NCBI GenBank assembly: GCA_905221605.1
Contig: CAJNDS010002489.1
Coordinates: forward strand, 1 to 64,000
Length of the DNA stretch: 64,000 nucleotides
Reading direction: 5' to 3'
From: Symbiodinium natans
Taxonomy: Eukaryota > Sar > Dinophyceae > Suessiales > Symbiodiniaceae
In this document: positions 22,226 through 33,317 of the stretch, piece by piece
How positions within the stretch are numbered: position 1 is the stretch's first letter
Layout of the letters: each line of letters starts with the position of its first letter
Notes under the pieces: generated by a model
The model's input: the letters and a program-made list of their open reading frames with translations, nothing else
Databases searched by the model: none
What the model was told of the DNA's origin: nothing
Position numbers and translations under genes: made by a program

Positions 22226-22649
22226 CTATGTAATTGCACGAATGCTTTGCGTCAGGTTCATCTTGACTTTTTTACACTGGACCCCTTGCAAAGGAATTTT
22301 GTGAACCCCGGAACCTCCAAGTAGAGTTGAAGAGCTTTGGGGTCGGCAACCTTCGTGCTGCAATGAAGAAAGCAGCGGCCTGAACAAAAATGCGCATCCC
22401 GAGCTAAGCTGCGTTGGCAGTCGATCAAAAGGACCGAGAATAAGAACATCATAAGAGTTATTCTGAAGTGCCTCTGTCCATTTCAGCCTGTTCAATGGAA
22501 GAGGCCTTGAGAAAATTGGGACTGGAACGTCGCAAGCATGGCTGCAATTCATCAGCCAGGTACACCTTGCCAAACCGAAACATGGTACGGTATAGATGCT
22601 CTGGACTCTGGGCCAACATGGGAGAGCAGAACCGCCTGAACACTTCCAA
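22226..22649 (-). CDS. possible hypothetical coding remnant
   Basis: Two overlapping minus frames give plausible peptides (MFRFGKVYLADELQPCLRR at 22649-22458 and NNSYDVLILGPFDRL nearby at 22573-22226). Neither is recognised, and a frameshift or intron would be needed to join them. It could be a decayed gene or chance. Confidence 0.2.
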
Positions 22650-22700
22650 ACAGTGCCCCCAGCCCCTGAACGTTCTAGGATTCTAGGCCCTTGGGCGCCG

Positions 22701-22838
22701 CCCTAAACCCTAAATACCCTAAATACCCTAAATACCCCAAATACCCTAAATACCCTAAATACCCTAAATACCCTAAATACCCTAAATGCCCTAAATGCCC
22801 TAAATGCCCTAAATACCCTAAATACCCTAAACCCTGAC
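22701..22838. repeat. CCCTAAATA (9-mer) satellite
   Basis: More than ten tandem 9-mers CCCTAAATA or CCCTAAATG. The long ORF reading FRVFRVFRAF across it is an artefact of the repeat. Confidence 0.9.
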
Positions 22839-23265
22839 CCTTCCAGGCCCCTTGGGCGCCACAGTGCAGATTGAGGCACGCCGTCGGAGCACATGATGAT
22901 CAGATGCTCTTGTTCGTCCTCGCGCAAGTTTAGGGTTTAGGGTTTAGGGGTTAGGGCTTAGGGTTTAGGGTTTAGGGCTCAGGAGAATTATTTCAGGCAT
23001 GGCGAGAAATTCTGAACGAGCCTGAGGCCTTTCTTACTCTAGACCACAGCCGCATAATGCTACTGCAGTCTCATGTCACAAAGCCAAGTGAGCCAAGAGC
23101 CACATAAACCCTTTCGCGTAAGCCCTAGACCCTAAACCCTAAGCCCTTTTGCAACTGGACTGCGGACAACTGCCAGGAAATTATACTACCCCCACTCAGC
23201 CTCGGCGTTTTGGGAAACCCTATCCCCAGACGGACAAAGCACCTAGGGTTCCTCCCGCAGGTCTT

Positions 23266-23303
23266 GAGTTTAGGGTTTAGGGTTTAGGGTTTAGGGTTTA
23301 GGG
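23266..23303. repeat. TTTAGGG array
   Basis: Five tandem TTTAGGG units lie directly against the left end of a family B MITE. Confidence 0.9.
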
Positions 23304-23420
23304 CTACTTGGAGGTTCATGGGTACTTGTGGGAAGGGTTATGAGTAGGGGTACCTAGAGTTAGAACCGTATTCAGGGTACTTTTAACCCTGCTTACAAGT
23401 ACCCATGCATCTTCAAGTAC
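23304..23420. mobile_element. MITE family B (CTACTTGGAGGTTCATGGGTA)
   Basis: The left end CTACTTGGAGGTTCATGGGT faces ACAAGTACCCATGCATCTTC. The interior holds the GGGTTATGAGTAGG and complementary AACCCTGCTTACA arms. Confidence 0.8.
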
Positions 23421-23469
23421 ATCAAGGCTCATTCCAATCCCTCGCAACGATTTCGCGTAGTGGATCTAT

Positions 23470-23570
23470 GGGATTCCCAAAATCTGGGTACCCGCTTTAT
23501 ACACCCAAATAGAATCGAGTCCCCCTCAAAGGGACACCCAAGACGGGTACCCCCCAATTCGGAAACCCCC
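23470..23570. mobile_element. MITE family C
   Basis: GGGATTCCCAAAATCTGGGTAC faces GGGTACCCCCCAATTCGG, with an internal TTTATACACCCAAATAGAAT core shared with 51300, 52001 and 35281. Confidence 0.7.
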
Positions 23571-23648
23571 ATATCCGGGCTTGGGGTAAAGACGTGGGAT
23601 CTTTAGAACGCACCACCTGTCAGAGTAGGGAGCGATGAACTTCTGAAC

Positions 23649-23750
23649 TTGGGATGTTCCCTCACTAGCAGCTTCTCAAGAGGGATTATAGTCCCCCCCC
23701 CTATTAGAATCACTATGAAGGAGCTGCTGGTATTAGGGGGAACATCCCAA
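23649..23750. mobile_element. MITE family A
   Basis: The termini TTGGGATGTTCCC and GGGGGAACATCCCAA are well preserved and the internal arms are diverged. Confidence 0.85.
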
Positions 23751-24270
23751 TTCTAAACTCTGAACTCCCCGGAGGCGCCTGCAGCAAGCAGTCGTCAACA
23801 AACTCAGGCTCTGATGACATTCCGTACCTCGGCCGAGAGGAACTGGTCTTGGTCTCAGGTTTGCAACGGGGAGCACACAACATGGGTGACTCTTCTGCGT
23901 CACTGTTGGGGCGTGCCACTTTGCGACTACTTGTGGCTATGCTTATACATGTCTTGGTGCTGGCGAGTTCTCCTGAGCTACATGGGTGTTCGCGCGTTGT
24001 GGCATTCAGAGATGTGTAAACTCCGCTTTTCAACGCCTGTTTTGCATGGCCTCTAGTAGACAGTTTTGGGACTTCACACAGTGACACGGGGCCGTTTCCA
24101 TCCTTTTCTCTTGTCTCTGCTGACAAAGTCCGGTGAACAAACGCCGAATAACATGTTAGTGGTTGCACTTGTGGCCGACCAATGAATAGTAGTACAATTA
24201 TTATCGGAGGCGTGGCGTGCAAACTTCTGGTGCTTGGACACATCAAGGATCCAAAATGGAATCGGCTCAC
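23751..24270 (-). CDS. doubtful hypothetical ORF
   Basis: The minus frame 24270-23713 is open for 185 codons, but its last 12 lie in the family A MITE. The middle is Ser/Thr/Lys-rich with no recognised domain. It sits just 3' of the better-supported frame at 24295-25014. Confidence 0.2.
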
Positions 24271-24294
24271 TCGATTCCTTCAAGCCAACAAGTC

Positions 24295-25014
24295 TCAGTA
24301 CTGGCATCTTCCACAATAGCCACAGTCTTTGTCGCATGCGGTGAAATCACGCTGCTCGCCCCGAAATGCAAAGACCATGTCGCCTTGCCCTGTCATGTAA
24401 TATCCATCCTCAGGTGTGAACATGTCCTCTGAAGAATCTTCTCGGCCGTGCAGGGACTCCTCTGAGTCATGTTCATCTGAGGTACCATCCCACCCAAACA
24501 CGTCAGCACCATCGTCAAAGGGATCATCGTAGCCTGAAATCCCATCAGCAAGCGTCAGCTCAAAGACATCCGGGAATGCGCGCACCAAGCTCGCTTGCAT
24601 GTCGTACCGAGCCGTCGTCATCTCCAAGTCGGGACCAGGCTGGCATCGGGCATGTATATCTGAGAAACGATCTTTTCCAGGCACTTGGAGAGGATCCCAG
24701 AAGAGCTTCCAACATGGGCCTCTCTCTCCATGCCATGAGTGCCGGTCACATGAGTAGGAAAATGTCGCAAAAATGTTGGATTCTGCAGCATCTGACTCTG
24801 AAGATGCCCACACAACGCTCTCGTACTGATCGGGATTTTGTTGGACCTTCATCTTGATCTCACGCAGCATCGAATGATACTTTTCGAGGTCAAGCGATGC
24901 AACAGAATCACTTTTGATGTAGAAAGCCCAATGTCCGCCCATGACGCTTGGTAGGGCTTGTTGCCACCTGCTGAATGCTTTGAGGGCAAAACCTGTGGCC
25001 TGCGGATCAAGCAA
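24295..25014 (-). CDS. hypothetical acidic protein, probably terminal exon
   Basis: This 239-codon frame has protein-like composition. It starts with an aromatic/basic segment (ALKAFSRWQQALPSVMGGHW, KYHSMLREIKMKVQQNPD), then a Trp-rich segment (WKLFWDPLQVPGKDRF), a strongly acidic stretch (GYDDPFDDGADVFGWDG, DEHDSEESLHGREDSSED) and a Cys cluster at the C-terminus (CDKDCGYCGRC). The first codons overlap a conventional-looking acceptor (CTTGATCCGCAG before GCCACAGG, near 25000), so the true exon probably begins there and the gene continues upstream. No family recognised. The CxxxCxxCxxC tail could bind metal. Confidence 0.45.
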   Translation of the reverse strand: MLDPQATGFALKAFSRWQQALPSVMGGHWAFYIKSDSVASLDLEKYHSMLREIKMKVQQNPDQYESVVWASSESDAAESNIFATFSYSCDRHSWHGERGPCWKLFWDPLQVPGKDRFSDIHARCQPGPDLEMTTARYDMQASLVRAFPDVFELTLADGISGYDDPFDDGADVFGWDGTSDEHDSEESLHGREDSSEDMFTPEDGYYMTGQGDMVFAFRGEQRDFTACDKDCGYCGRCQY

Positions 25015-25888
25015 GAAGAAAGTATGGAATGAAACACAAACACTTCTTCACTGCAGACTTCTCCCATGACGTTAGACTGCATCTGGCATGCTTCAGCCCA
25101 TCAGCATCTTGGCTTGCTAACTTTATGATCTGCCCCCATCCTGTGTTTGTAGCCCAAGAGGTGTGCGTGAAAGCTCAAGCTCTCAGTCAACTCCCGCAAG
25201 CAAACTACAATGTACTGTCAGACTATGACCGTCTACATGCATCTATCGGGAATGAAAGGCGGCTTTCTTGCCTCACTGCATTGGCAGGAATCAAAGAATG
25301 AAGCTAGAAACATTGCCTCTTTGCAGCTAGTTTCAGGGTTTATGGTTTAGGACCACCCCCAACCATCCAAAATCTGAGCATGGTACATGTGAGCATCTAT
25401 GTCGCCGAAGGCCCGCGACATCGCCACGTCGCCGGAGGGTACTCTCCTGGACGAAGTTAAGTGTAGGGATTTAGGTTGCGTCAGCAACCTCTTCGGGGCG
25501 ATAAAGCCCACCAGAAGGGCTTTTGTGGAGTGGCATGGAGGTCGGAACCAAACCCGAGACCTTGCTCTAGGCTCGACAGCGACGCTTTCAACTCGGATGA
25601 GGCTGCGACAGGCGGGAAGGTGAACCGTCTTCGCCTGGAATTACCTGCAAGATTGGAAAGATTCCTGTGCTCCAAGGCCCGAAATGCCCCAAGACTACTG
25701 CTTGCAACCCATCCTGAAACCCCTCAATTCTGAACACCCACGGTGATAAGACAGCTGTGCTGGGCTTTTCAGGCGGATGTTATACTGGCTTCTTTCATGA
25801 GACCTTTTTTCGCATGCACTGCTACAACTCTCCCCGTCCTCAACGCAAAGCCCTGCCGCTACGACAACACGGACGAACAAAGCTATGG

Positions 25889-25980
25889 TTTGGGATGTTC
25901 CGCCTTTTACTAGCAGCCCTTAATCGGGATTATAGTACCCCCAAGACAAGTCCTTGTTAAGGACGAGGAAAATGTCCAAT
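25889..25980. mobile_element. MITE family A, degenerate
   Basis: The left end TTGGGATGTTCC and GGGATTATAGTACCCCCA are clear. The right end is decayed to GGAAAATGTCCAA. Confidence 0.65.
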
Positions 25981-26087
25981 CGATGGTCACGTAACATGCC
26001 CGCATGAAGTTGACGCCGCAACGCAAGATCAGCCCCACAGCTCCTGAAGACTAATCTGAACCGCCAATCTACTGACCCAGTATTTGC

Positions 26088-26195
26088 CTAAGAACCCCCC
26101 CCCCAAAAAAAAATATAATAATAATAATAAAGATGACAATCCTCCAAAGAATACTCTTTTGGGGGTTCTGAGGCAAATAGTAGCGACAGGTTCTG
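26088..26195. mobile_element. MITE family E
   Basis: The termini TATTTGCCTAAGAACCCCCC and GGGGGTTCTGAGGCAAATA are inverted repeats. The A-rich left interior contains (AAT)n. A second copy is at 37204. Confidence 0.8.
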
Positions 26196-26305
26196 CGGAT
26201 GCAGGAGAAGGAAACCTCGAGGACAAGCGGTTTCCCGAGACCCCAGCTTTGAGAAGCTGAGGAATTGTCCGCCCTTTCCCAAGTCTCCAGTTCCACCCTA
26301 ATACC

Positions 26306-26428
26306 CTACTTGGAGGTTCATGGGTACTTATAATTATAAGTGGGGTTATAAGTAGGGCAACTATACAAAGGACCTTACTTCGGGCACTTATATCCCGACT
26401 TATAACTACCCTTGAACCTCCAAATAAG
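26306..26428. mobile_element. MITE family B
   Basis: CTACTTGGAGGTTCATGGGT faces CCCTTGAACCTCCAAATAAG. The internal GGGTTATAAGTAGGG and CCGACTTATAACTACC arms are well preserved. Confidence 0.85.
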
Positions 26429-27098
26429 GGTTTAGGGTTTAGGGTTAAGCCCTTTCTTTTTTCTCAACCCTAAGCACCTGATGTCCTCCTTGGAGGGAGG
26501 AACGTGGGTGGCCGAGGAATGGAAGCAATGGGAATGAATCGTGGTCTAGCCCTGATGCCTCAGCAGGCATGGCCTTCTTCGTAGTGGATGCAGCTGGGTG
26601 GTTTCGAACTTGATGGCTACATTTAGATTCTTACGTGTCTGCGCAAGGGGCCCTGATCACAAATGCTCTCTCTCGCTAAACACTGACCGCATGATCTCGA
26701 GAAAACACTCGAAACTTACCTTCCTCTCCCGCACTCCAAGATCCAAATACACCCTAAGCCTTCAGCAAAAGAACCTTACATCACATCCCGCGCCTGGTAT
26801 GGTAAACGCGCAGGACCTAAGACCATCTCCAAAAGCTCAGCCCTGAACCTGCAACCCCAAAACTTAAACCCTAGCCCCAAGCCTGAGGGTTTAGGGTTTG
26901 GGGTTGAACTCCTGGATCCTTGGCTTCATGTCCGGGCCTTTCCCCTGGAGCTGGCGATTCTCGCCAGCTCATCCTCCGCAAAGGGTTTAGGGTTTAGGGT
27001 TGGTGTGGCATTCCGTGGGTCTCATAGATGTTTGCTGTTGAGGTCGTGCTTCCCTACCCCGAAACGATCCAGCCTGCAAGCAGCTGCCAAGATTCTGT

Positions 27099-27180
27099 GG
27101 GGTAACTATACATATAACTGGCTTTAACCATATTTAGGGTACTTGCAACCATACTTATAACTGCGCATGAACCTTCACGC
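27099..27180. mobile_element. MITE family B, partial
   Basis: Only the right portion remains (ACCATACTTATAACTGCGCA, TGAACCTTCACG). The left terminus is lost. Confidence 0.5.
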
Positions 27181-27279
27181 ATGAGAGTCTCATGAGGTCG
27201 AGTGCCTGGACTCAGCTTGACAAGGGCTGCCAGCTCCGAGGCTCTCATGTTCAAGGTAGCTTGAACAACTCTAGGGACT

Positions 27280-27370
27280 AATATAGGTGTCGGAATAAGT
27301 ACTAATAGCATTCCCTCTATAACTCGACTATAAGAACCCCCCCAAACCCTATTCTAAGTATTCAGGCCCT
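27280..27370 (-). mobile_element. MITE family D, reverse orientation
   Basis: The complement of GCCTGAATAATTGGAATAGG-type sequence: CCAAACCCTATTCTAAGTAT, with CGGAATAAGTACTAATAGC at the other end. Confidence 0.6.
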
Positions 27371-28177
27371 ATAGTACTTCCAGAGGGGCCAGGACTTTGG
27401 TTGCAAAAAGCAGCCTCTGACTTCATCGGGCGTGCCTTGGAAACACAGAGATCATGTCATAGCACGCTCCCTCTCCCTCTACTCTCTACTCGCATCCTTG
27501 AGCGAAGAACCTGAAGCCGAAACGATAGCTAAGCGGTGCAGGTTTGAAACTTATGCAATTCGGGGCGCATGGTGACACACGATCTCGCCTGTCTGTCCGG
27601 TCGGTGGGTAGAGGTCACCATGACGACCTGCATCCACCCGAGCGCACACCGATTTCGGAAGAGTAGATCAAGGGCGCTTGATGGGCTGAACAATGTGTTA
27701 CACTACTCTCCATGCCAAGAGCGGCTTGGAGAATGTGATCGAGCTGCACGCAGTAGTGGAAACCGCTGGACCTCTGTAGGAGCATTACACGCTGCAGCAG
27801 AAGCGCCAACAACAGTCGCAACCCCAGCCGGAAGAGTTTCAGATGTCATCAGCTTGGCAGCACGTTGCCGAGCATCGAAAACTTAACACCTGGCTAAAGA
27901 CACGGCTGTTGACAGAGCCTGAAACTCCGCCTGGCGGAACCTTTCGCACAACCGAGACCTACAGCAGCCTCCAAGCACAGACACCTCCAACCTGAGACCA
28001 GCTTTTAAAACTCTTATGTCAAACTTTCAGTTCCTCCGCTACACAACCTGTCAGTTGCGCCCGCCCAGAAATCCGTTTACCTTTGGAAATGCCTCGGAGC
28101 AGGTCGGGCCTGAAACAAGGAATCCATGTCGGCTCGCCTTGCGTACCTGGAGCACTTTTTTTCTTGCCACCGGCCAA

Positions 28178-28262
28178 GCAAACCAGGTTTGAGCCTGGGT
28201 TGAACCTGGGTTCAACCCAGGTTGAACCTGGCTGGGTTGAACCTGGGTTGAAGCCAGGTTTA
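28178..28262. repeat. palindromic minisatellite GGTTGAACCTGG
   Basis: About eight overlapping copies of a 10-11 bp unit TTGAACCTGGG or its complement (CCCAGGTTCAA), giving a perfect long palindrome around 28201-28230. Confidence 0.8.
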
Positions 28263-28344
28263 CATTTCGGGATGAGGGAGTTGAAAGGAAAAGACTTCTG
28301 GGCCACCCATCACCAAAGAACCTATTCACCACAAAGTACTAACT

Positions 28345-28446
28345 AGGTCCACGGTTCGTATTCCGCCGTGGTACGGAAGACACACAAGTACAAAGTTCCA
28401 TGTTAAGATATGTTTTTTGTGTGGGAATTCATGAACCGTGGGCCAA
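28345..28446. mobile_element. hairpin element (CCACGGTTC termini)
   Basis: GGTCCACGGTTCGTATTCC faces GGGAATTCATGAACCGTGGG across ~100 bp. It is MITE-like and occurs once in the window. Confidence 0.6.
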
Positions 28447-28862
28447 CTACCTCAAGGGAACATCCGGGCCTCCCACGAAGACTGAGGCCCACACCACAGA
28501 GCATCATTGCTGCACATTAGGACTTAGGGTTTAGGGGAGGGTCTAATATTGCTGCTGCATAATTTGAGGGAGGGAACGGGTTTTTTGGAAGACAGGTTAA
28601 GCGACTGATCCAGATGTCCATGGCCCACACAACTGGGGGATCTAGACAGAGCCGCAGACGGTAGAGTCTGCCATTGGCTGGTTGTCCATACAGGCGTTTG
28701 GTCATTTGCTACAGTAGGCGGCCGGAAAGCAACTCTACACGACTGCTTCTTTGTTGCTCGGTGGCTCAGCTCTTCTCCCAGAGCGGGCGAGAATAAAAAG
28801 ACTCCGTGCATTAGCCTAGCTGAGTTTCTACCCAGCATCTCTAAACTGGCGCACACGGTCGA

Positions 28863-28956
28863 GGGTAAACCCTAAACCCTTTTTGCATCCGGACTCCCTA
28901 AACCCTAAACCCTAAACCCTAAACCCTAAACCCTAAACCCTAAACCCTAAACCCTG
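28863..28956. repeat. CCCTAAA array
   Basis: Tandem 7-mers CCCTAAA, uninterrupted over 28896-28956. Confidence 0.9.
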
Positions 28957-29469
28957 TGGTGGCGCACACGACGATCGAGTCCCCGATGAAGGCCGCACTC
29001 ATGCGCCACGCACCTATGGAGACACCAAATAGTGGATTCCCTTATACTAAGGGCGCCTACTATAAGGAACCCTAATTTGGGAAACCCCCCACATCAGTTT
29101 TGTTGCTCAGTTTGCTCCTGTCTGGCTGGGCTGGGGTCTAGGCTTGGGCTCTGAGTATGGCCACTGGCGTTTAGGAGGGGAGAGCTCGACGTCAGCGCAA
29201 TGAACAGCGGAGGTCACCAGCAAGCCCTTGCGGTTTGAGAGTTCAAGGTGGCGCAGGGCTTGGGGTGCCATTGGCTCAGGGCTCCAATCTTCCAAACAAA
29301 CAGAGAATCCAATTCCCTAAAGCCCTAAAATCCCGAGATTCAGGGTAGGGCAGCCGAAGGCACTAAACCCCAACCGTAAACCCTAAACCCTGACGAGTCC
29401 CTGCGGAGTTGGGCGTAGGCGTGTGCAGTGCGAGTAGCCAAAAACCCTCCGCAGATCGGAAGATGGGCT

Positions 29470-29570
29470 TACATGAAGGTTCATGGGTAGCTCTAAGCAG
29501 GGTGTTTAATGCCCTGAAAAAGGTTATGAGCATTTCCGAATACCCACGAACTTTGCAGTGTACTTCCTGG
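29470..29570. mobile_element. MITE family B, degenerate
   Basis: ACATGAAGGTTCATGGGTAG and AATACCCACGAACTTTGCAG, with the central CCCTGAAAAAGGTTATGAGC. Confidence 0.6.
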
Positions 29571-29672
29571 TCTTATTAGGGACTGAGGGAATTGGTAGTA
29601 AGGACCATCCCTTAAGAGGCAATCTAAAGGATACAACATACCTAAATCATTGATTCTCTACAAAGAACCAGT
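29568..29672. mobile_element. hairpin element, relative of 15515 element
   Basis: CTGGTCTTATTAGGGACTGA faces TACAAAGAACCAG, about 105 bp. The interior is diverged. Confidence 0.45.
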
Positions 29673-30103
29673 ACGTGTAGGGGAGGAACCCTAAACCCGA
29701 AACCCGAAACCCTGAGTATTGAGGAAGTCGAGACAGCCTGCCCCATCCGGAGAGAGGAGAACCATAGAGGCAGTGGTCCCTGACTCGAGTGCCTAGATGC
29801 ACAAGTCTGGGTTCAGGGTTTAGGGTTTAGGGTTCAGGGTTTAGGAGTTCAGAGTTCAGGGTTTAGGAGTTCAGGGGTTTAGGGTTTTGTGCCTGCCAAG
29901 CAGCCCAGTCAGGGTTCGGGGTTTAGGAGCTGAGGGACTAGGTGATTAGGCTTTAAGGTTCAGGGTTCGTTTAGGGTTTAGGGTTGAGTTTAACAAAAAG
30001 CACTGGAAGCGTCGGACTCTACAAAAATCATGCAGGTTGCTGGCAACTTGGAGACTCAAAAACCCTGCTTGAACCAGGGTTTTCAGGTTTTAGGCTGCAG
30101 GGC

Positions 30104-30224
30104 TACTAGGTTTGTGGGCAAGCTTTTATCAGCGCCCTATATAAGATTATAAGCCATTATAGCTATAGCTACCCTGCTTATAACCCCACTTAGAAGAAAA
30201 ACCTACCCATGAACCTCCAAGTGC
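30104..30224. mobile_element. MITE family B, right half well preserved
   Basis: ATAGCTACCCTGCTTATAAC, CCACTTAGAAG and CCCATGAACCTCCAAGTG are clear. The left end is decayed. Confidence 0.6.
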
Positions 30225-30776
30225 ACCACTCCCTCTCCCTCTCCTTCTCCCTCTCACGTGCTCGAACTTGAATCCCACCAACCCCCGAGATCATTGATCT
30301 CCTACAAAGTTAGGCGGCCAGGTCTTGCTGAGGGCGTGTCATGCTTGGGGTGCGCAACACTAGGGCGACAATGATGTGATGTGGGATGCAGGTTTCAGTG
30401 GGTTTCTTTAGCTCCAAAGACCCTGAAACCCCTTAACCCTTCAACCCCTAAGGCCTCAACAAAGGCACCTGGTGGCTTTTGTGTGGTTGCTAGGCCCTCA
30501 GCCCAAGGCCTTTTTTACCTGCAAGAAGCTTCGTAATTTAGATCAGCCCCCCTCAGTCCTCAACGCCTCCCAGCAACTCTAAACCCTGTAACCCTCAACC
30601 CAGGAACCCTAAACCCTAAACCCTAAGCCCTAAACCCTAAAGCTCCTTTCTCTTCCCCTCCCCCCCCCCTCCCCCGCAGGTTCTGAGCGGTCCTTGTCAG
30701 GAAGCTGCTCCTGGAGTTGTGCCTGTGCTTGGGTTTAGGCTTTTGGTTTTAGGGTTTATAGAAATTGTATAATATA

Positions 30777-30873
30777 GGGGCCTTAATGATTACAATAGGG
30801 TTTTGGGTGTTGTTATAGTGTAATTATAAACGGACCATAAGGGAATTCTGTTAGTAATTATTCTGCCCCCTAG
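30777..30873 (+). mobile_element. MITE family D
   Basis: GGGGCCTTAATGATTACAAT, then AGGGTTTTGGGTG, and an inverted GTAATTATTCTGCCCCC end. Confidence 0.75.
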
Positions 30874-30887
30874 TAGGGTTTGGGTCC

Positions 30888-31252
30888 CAATAACGTTTGG
30901 AACGTTTGAACGAAAGTTTTGAACAAAACGTTTCGAGCGAAAGCTTATTTGTAGAACCTAAGTCAAAACCCTAAACCCTAAACCCTAAACCCTAACCTCC
31001 CGGCCCTGGCCTCCTCTGGGGCTGTTTGGAAGGCCTTTCGGGCTGGACGCTTTAACCAACTTCCCATGGCCTTTCCTTCAGATGGGACGGCTTAAGTAAA
31101 TTGAGCCTCAGTTTGGGTCCCAAGAACGTTCTGAACGAACCGCTTGGAACGAACGATTTGAACGAAGCGTTTTGAACGAAAGTCCCATTTAGAACCCCTA
31201 GGTTATAGTTTTTGGGGCCTCCTGGCCCTGGCCTCCTGGGACTCTTTGGGGT
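30888..31252. repeat. direct duplication of a GAACGAA-rich ~145-bp segment
   Basis: 30888-31037 and 31111-31252 both start GTTTGGGTCCCAA-AACGTT, carry runs of GAACG/GAACGAA and end with GGCCCTGGCCTCCT-TGGG. In the first copy a CCCTAAA array (30967-30995) has replaced the middle. Confidence 0.75.
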
Positions 31253-33250
31253 GACGGAATTTTGTACTTCTGCAAAATCGTCGATTCCGAGCAGCACCGA
31301 AAAACTGCTTTTATTTTTATTTTCTTCTGGTATTCATCTACTTTGTGTTGGGTGTCAATGCTGTTCTGGAACGCTGTTGGGTCATAATCATCAAACAGAT
31401 ACCTTTCTTGATCGTTGCCAACTTTGAGATGATAGGTTCTGTAACGCTTGACTGAAATCCAGTTATCATCAACTGCAGCAGTCGGGGAAAATAAAGATGC
31501 GTTCAAAACAGTTCTTGTATACAAGCAAACCAGGTTGATTGTCTGCATTCATACGATTTTGGGGCTCAGGTTCAATTGAAGATATTCTATCACTCGCTGT
31601 TTCGCAGAGATGTTATTTCATTTAGTATACTGGGCAAGTATTTGGAAACGATAAAGGAGTTTGAAGAAGTTGCGAAGATTATCATATAAGATCCCAAGCT
31701 TAAAGTGTTGCGCTCTGTCACTTGAAATATTTAAAACAGTTCTTCTACATTTGAAAAATATCCAGAGTATTATAAATGGGAAGAAGGAAGAAAACACAAA
31801 ATGAACAGATAAGCACCGCATCATACCCATCGAAAATTTTGATGCTTCGGGTGATGAAACTTACGATGGTAGTATGCAACAAATCAAATGTCCAAACTGT
31901 CATGAGTCATGATGCCATTCCCTAAACCCTAAACCCTAAGCCTTAAAGCCTAAACCCTGAACCCTGAACCCTAAACCCTAAACCAATGCAGTTGAAATAC
32001 ATAACACAAAGGGGCAAGATGTGCATGTGTTCCGCGCACATTTATAGTTAGTTGAGGAAACAAAAAATTGAATGTAGATAGGCGTGATCATGGCGACATC
32101 AAGATTGAAAATGATACTCACTTTATAACTTTTGGTTTTAATAAAACTGAAGGTGAACCAACAGCACAAGAGAGGACTGACACAGGTGCAGTCATCAAGA
32201 AACTGTTTGACAAGCAGCTTTTTTTTTTTTTTTCTCTCTCTCTCTCTCGCTCCTTTTTCGATCGTCATATGACAGGTGTATAGTCTAGTCACACTGCCCA
32301 GACACTTGAAAGTGAGAGACCCCGTGCGGAAACAGTCAATACCTTTGCTCACGTGTGAGGAACAGGTTCACAAGCGCACCACAAGAGTGTAGGACTAACA
32401 TTAATTGTAGTTTCGATAAATCTCAAGAAGATTGATATATTACTTGGTAGTATATGAATCGCTTTGCGAATTCAAAACGCCTTTTCAGAATCCCGCATTA
32501 GGAAAGAAGTGTATACGACATTGATATAATGCCCATGAAAGTAAGCAAGATATTGGTTGCTTTTGATGCGTACAATGAGCCAGATGTCAATATCGTTGGA
32601 GAATGTTATCGTCGTAAGCAAATCAAAGATATAAATTGTTTCAAGCGAACGTACTGTGGCATTAAACACTCTTCCAATTATGTTAAATACACTTTGACTT
32701 GTTCCAATGCTTATATAAGCCTGTCAAATCAGAAAATGCAAAAGTGTTAACAGTTTAAAGAACTAGAAGTTATTGTGTAATGGATGATCAAACTTTTGAA
32801 GAAATTGCATGTCAAGAAACCGATGTCTTGAATGGCAAAGGCAACTATGAATACATTCTTGTTTTTGAGACAGAGTTTGAATGCTCACAAATAAGTATGC
32901 ACTAGTAATGAAAATAGACACAGTCATACTGAGACTGGAAAAACACAAGTGCACATCTCCAGCAGACGCCGAGTATACAAACATTCTACATCAAAAGATA
33001 CATGATTTAGACGGATATTTCAAGGTAAAACAAAAAATCTAGGATGAGGAGAAAAATAAACGACAGAGAACATTGTCGTTGTAACATTTGCCCTTCTTGC
33101 TTCTTTACTCGGATGTGGTCACGACATTTTAACAAGCCACTGCATTTGAAACCAACAACAGCATGGTAACTAATGCAATTCATGTATTGCCTGTATATAT
33201 ATATATATATGCTTATGAATTATAATTACAGTAGAGTTACAACCCTTAAC
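31250..33250. other. AT-rich island of unknown origin
   Basis: Two kilobases of AT-rich DNA with a small CCCTAAA patch at 31920-31985. Short frames look more protein-like than chance but belong to no family I know: minus 31548-31198 (RYLFDDYDPTAFQNSIDT), plus 32068-32283 (DIKIENDTHFITFGFNKTEG) and plus 32529-32750 (KILVAFDAYNEPDVNIVGE). All are broken after 50-75 codons. No clear terminal repeats. Candidate decayed mobile element, viral insertion or gene remnant. Confidence 0.45.
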
Positions 33251-33317
33251 CCCACACCCTGAACCCAATAATTTTGGGCTATGGCACCATGCGTAGTCAT
33301 GGGGTTTCGTAGAAACT

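Noticed and set aside
22703..22927. Minus-strand ORF reading FRVFRVFRAF...
   Set aside because: Produced by the CCCTAAATA 9-mer satellite, whose 9-bp period keeps one frame open.
25399..25623. Plus ORF possibly hiding a structured RNA
   Set aside because: Checked by eye for tRNA arms and other stems; no cloverleaf or conserved box could be supported.
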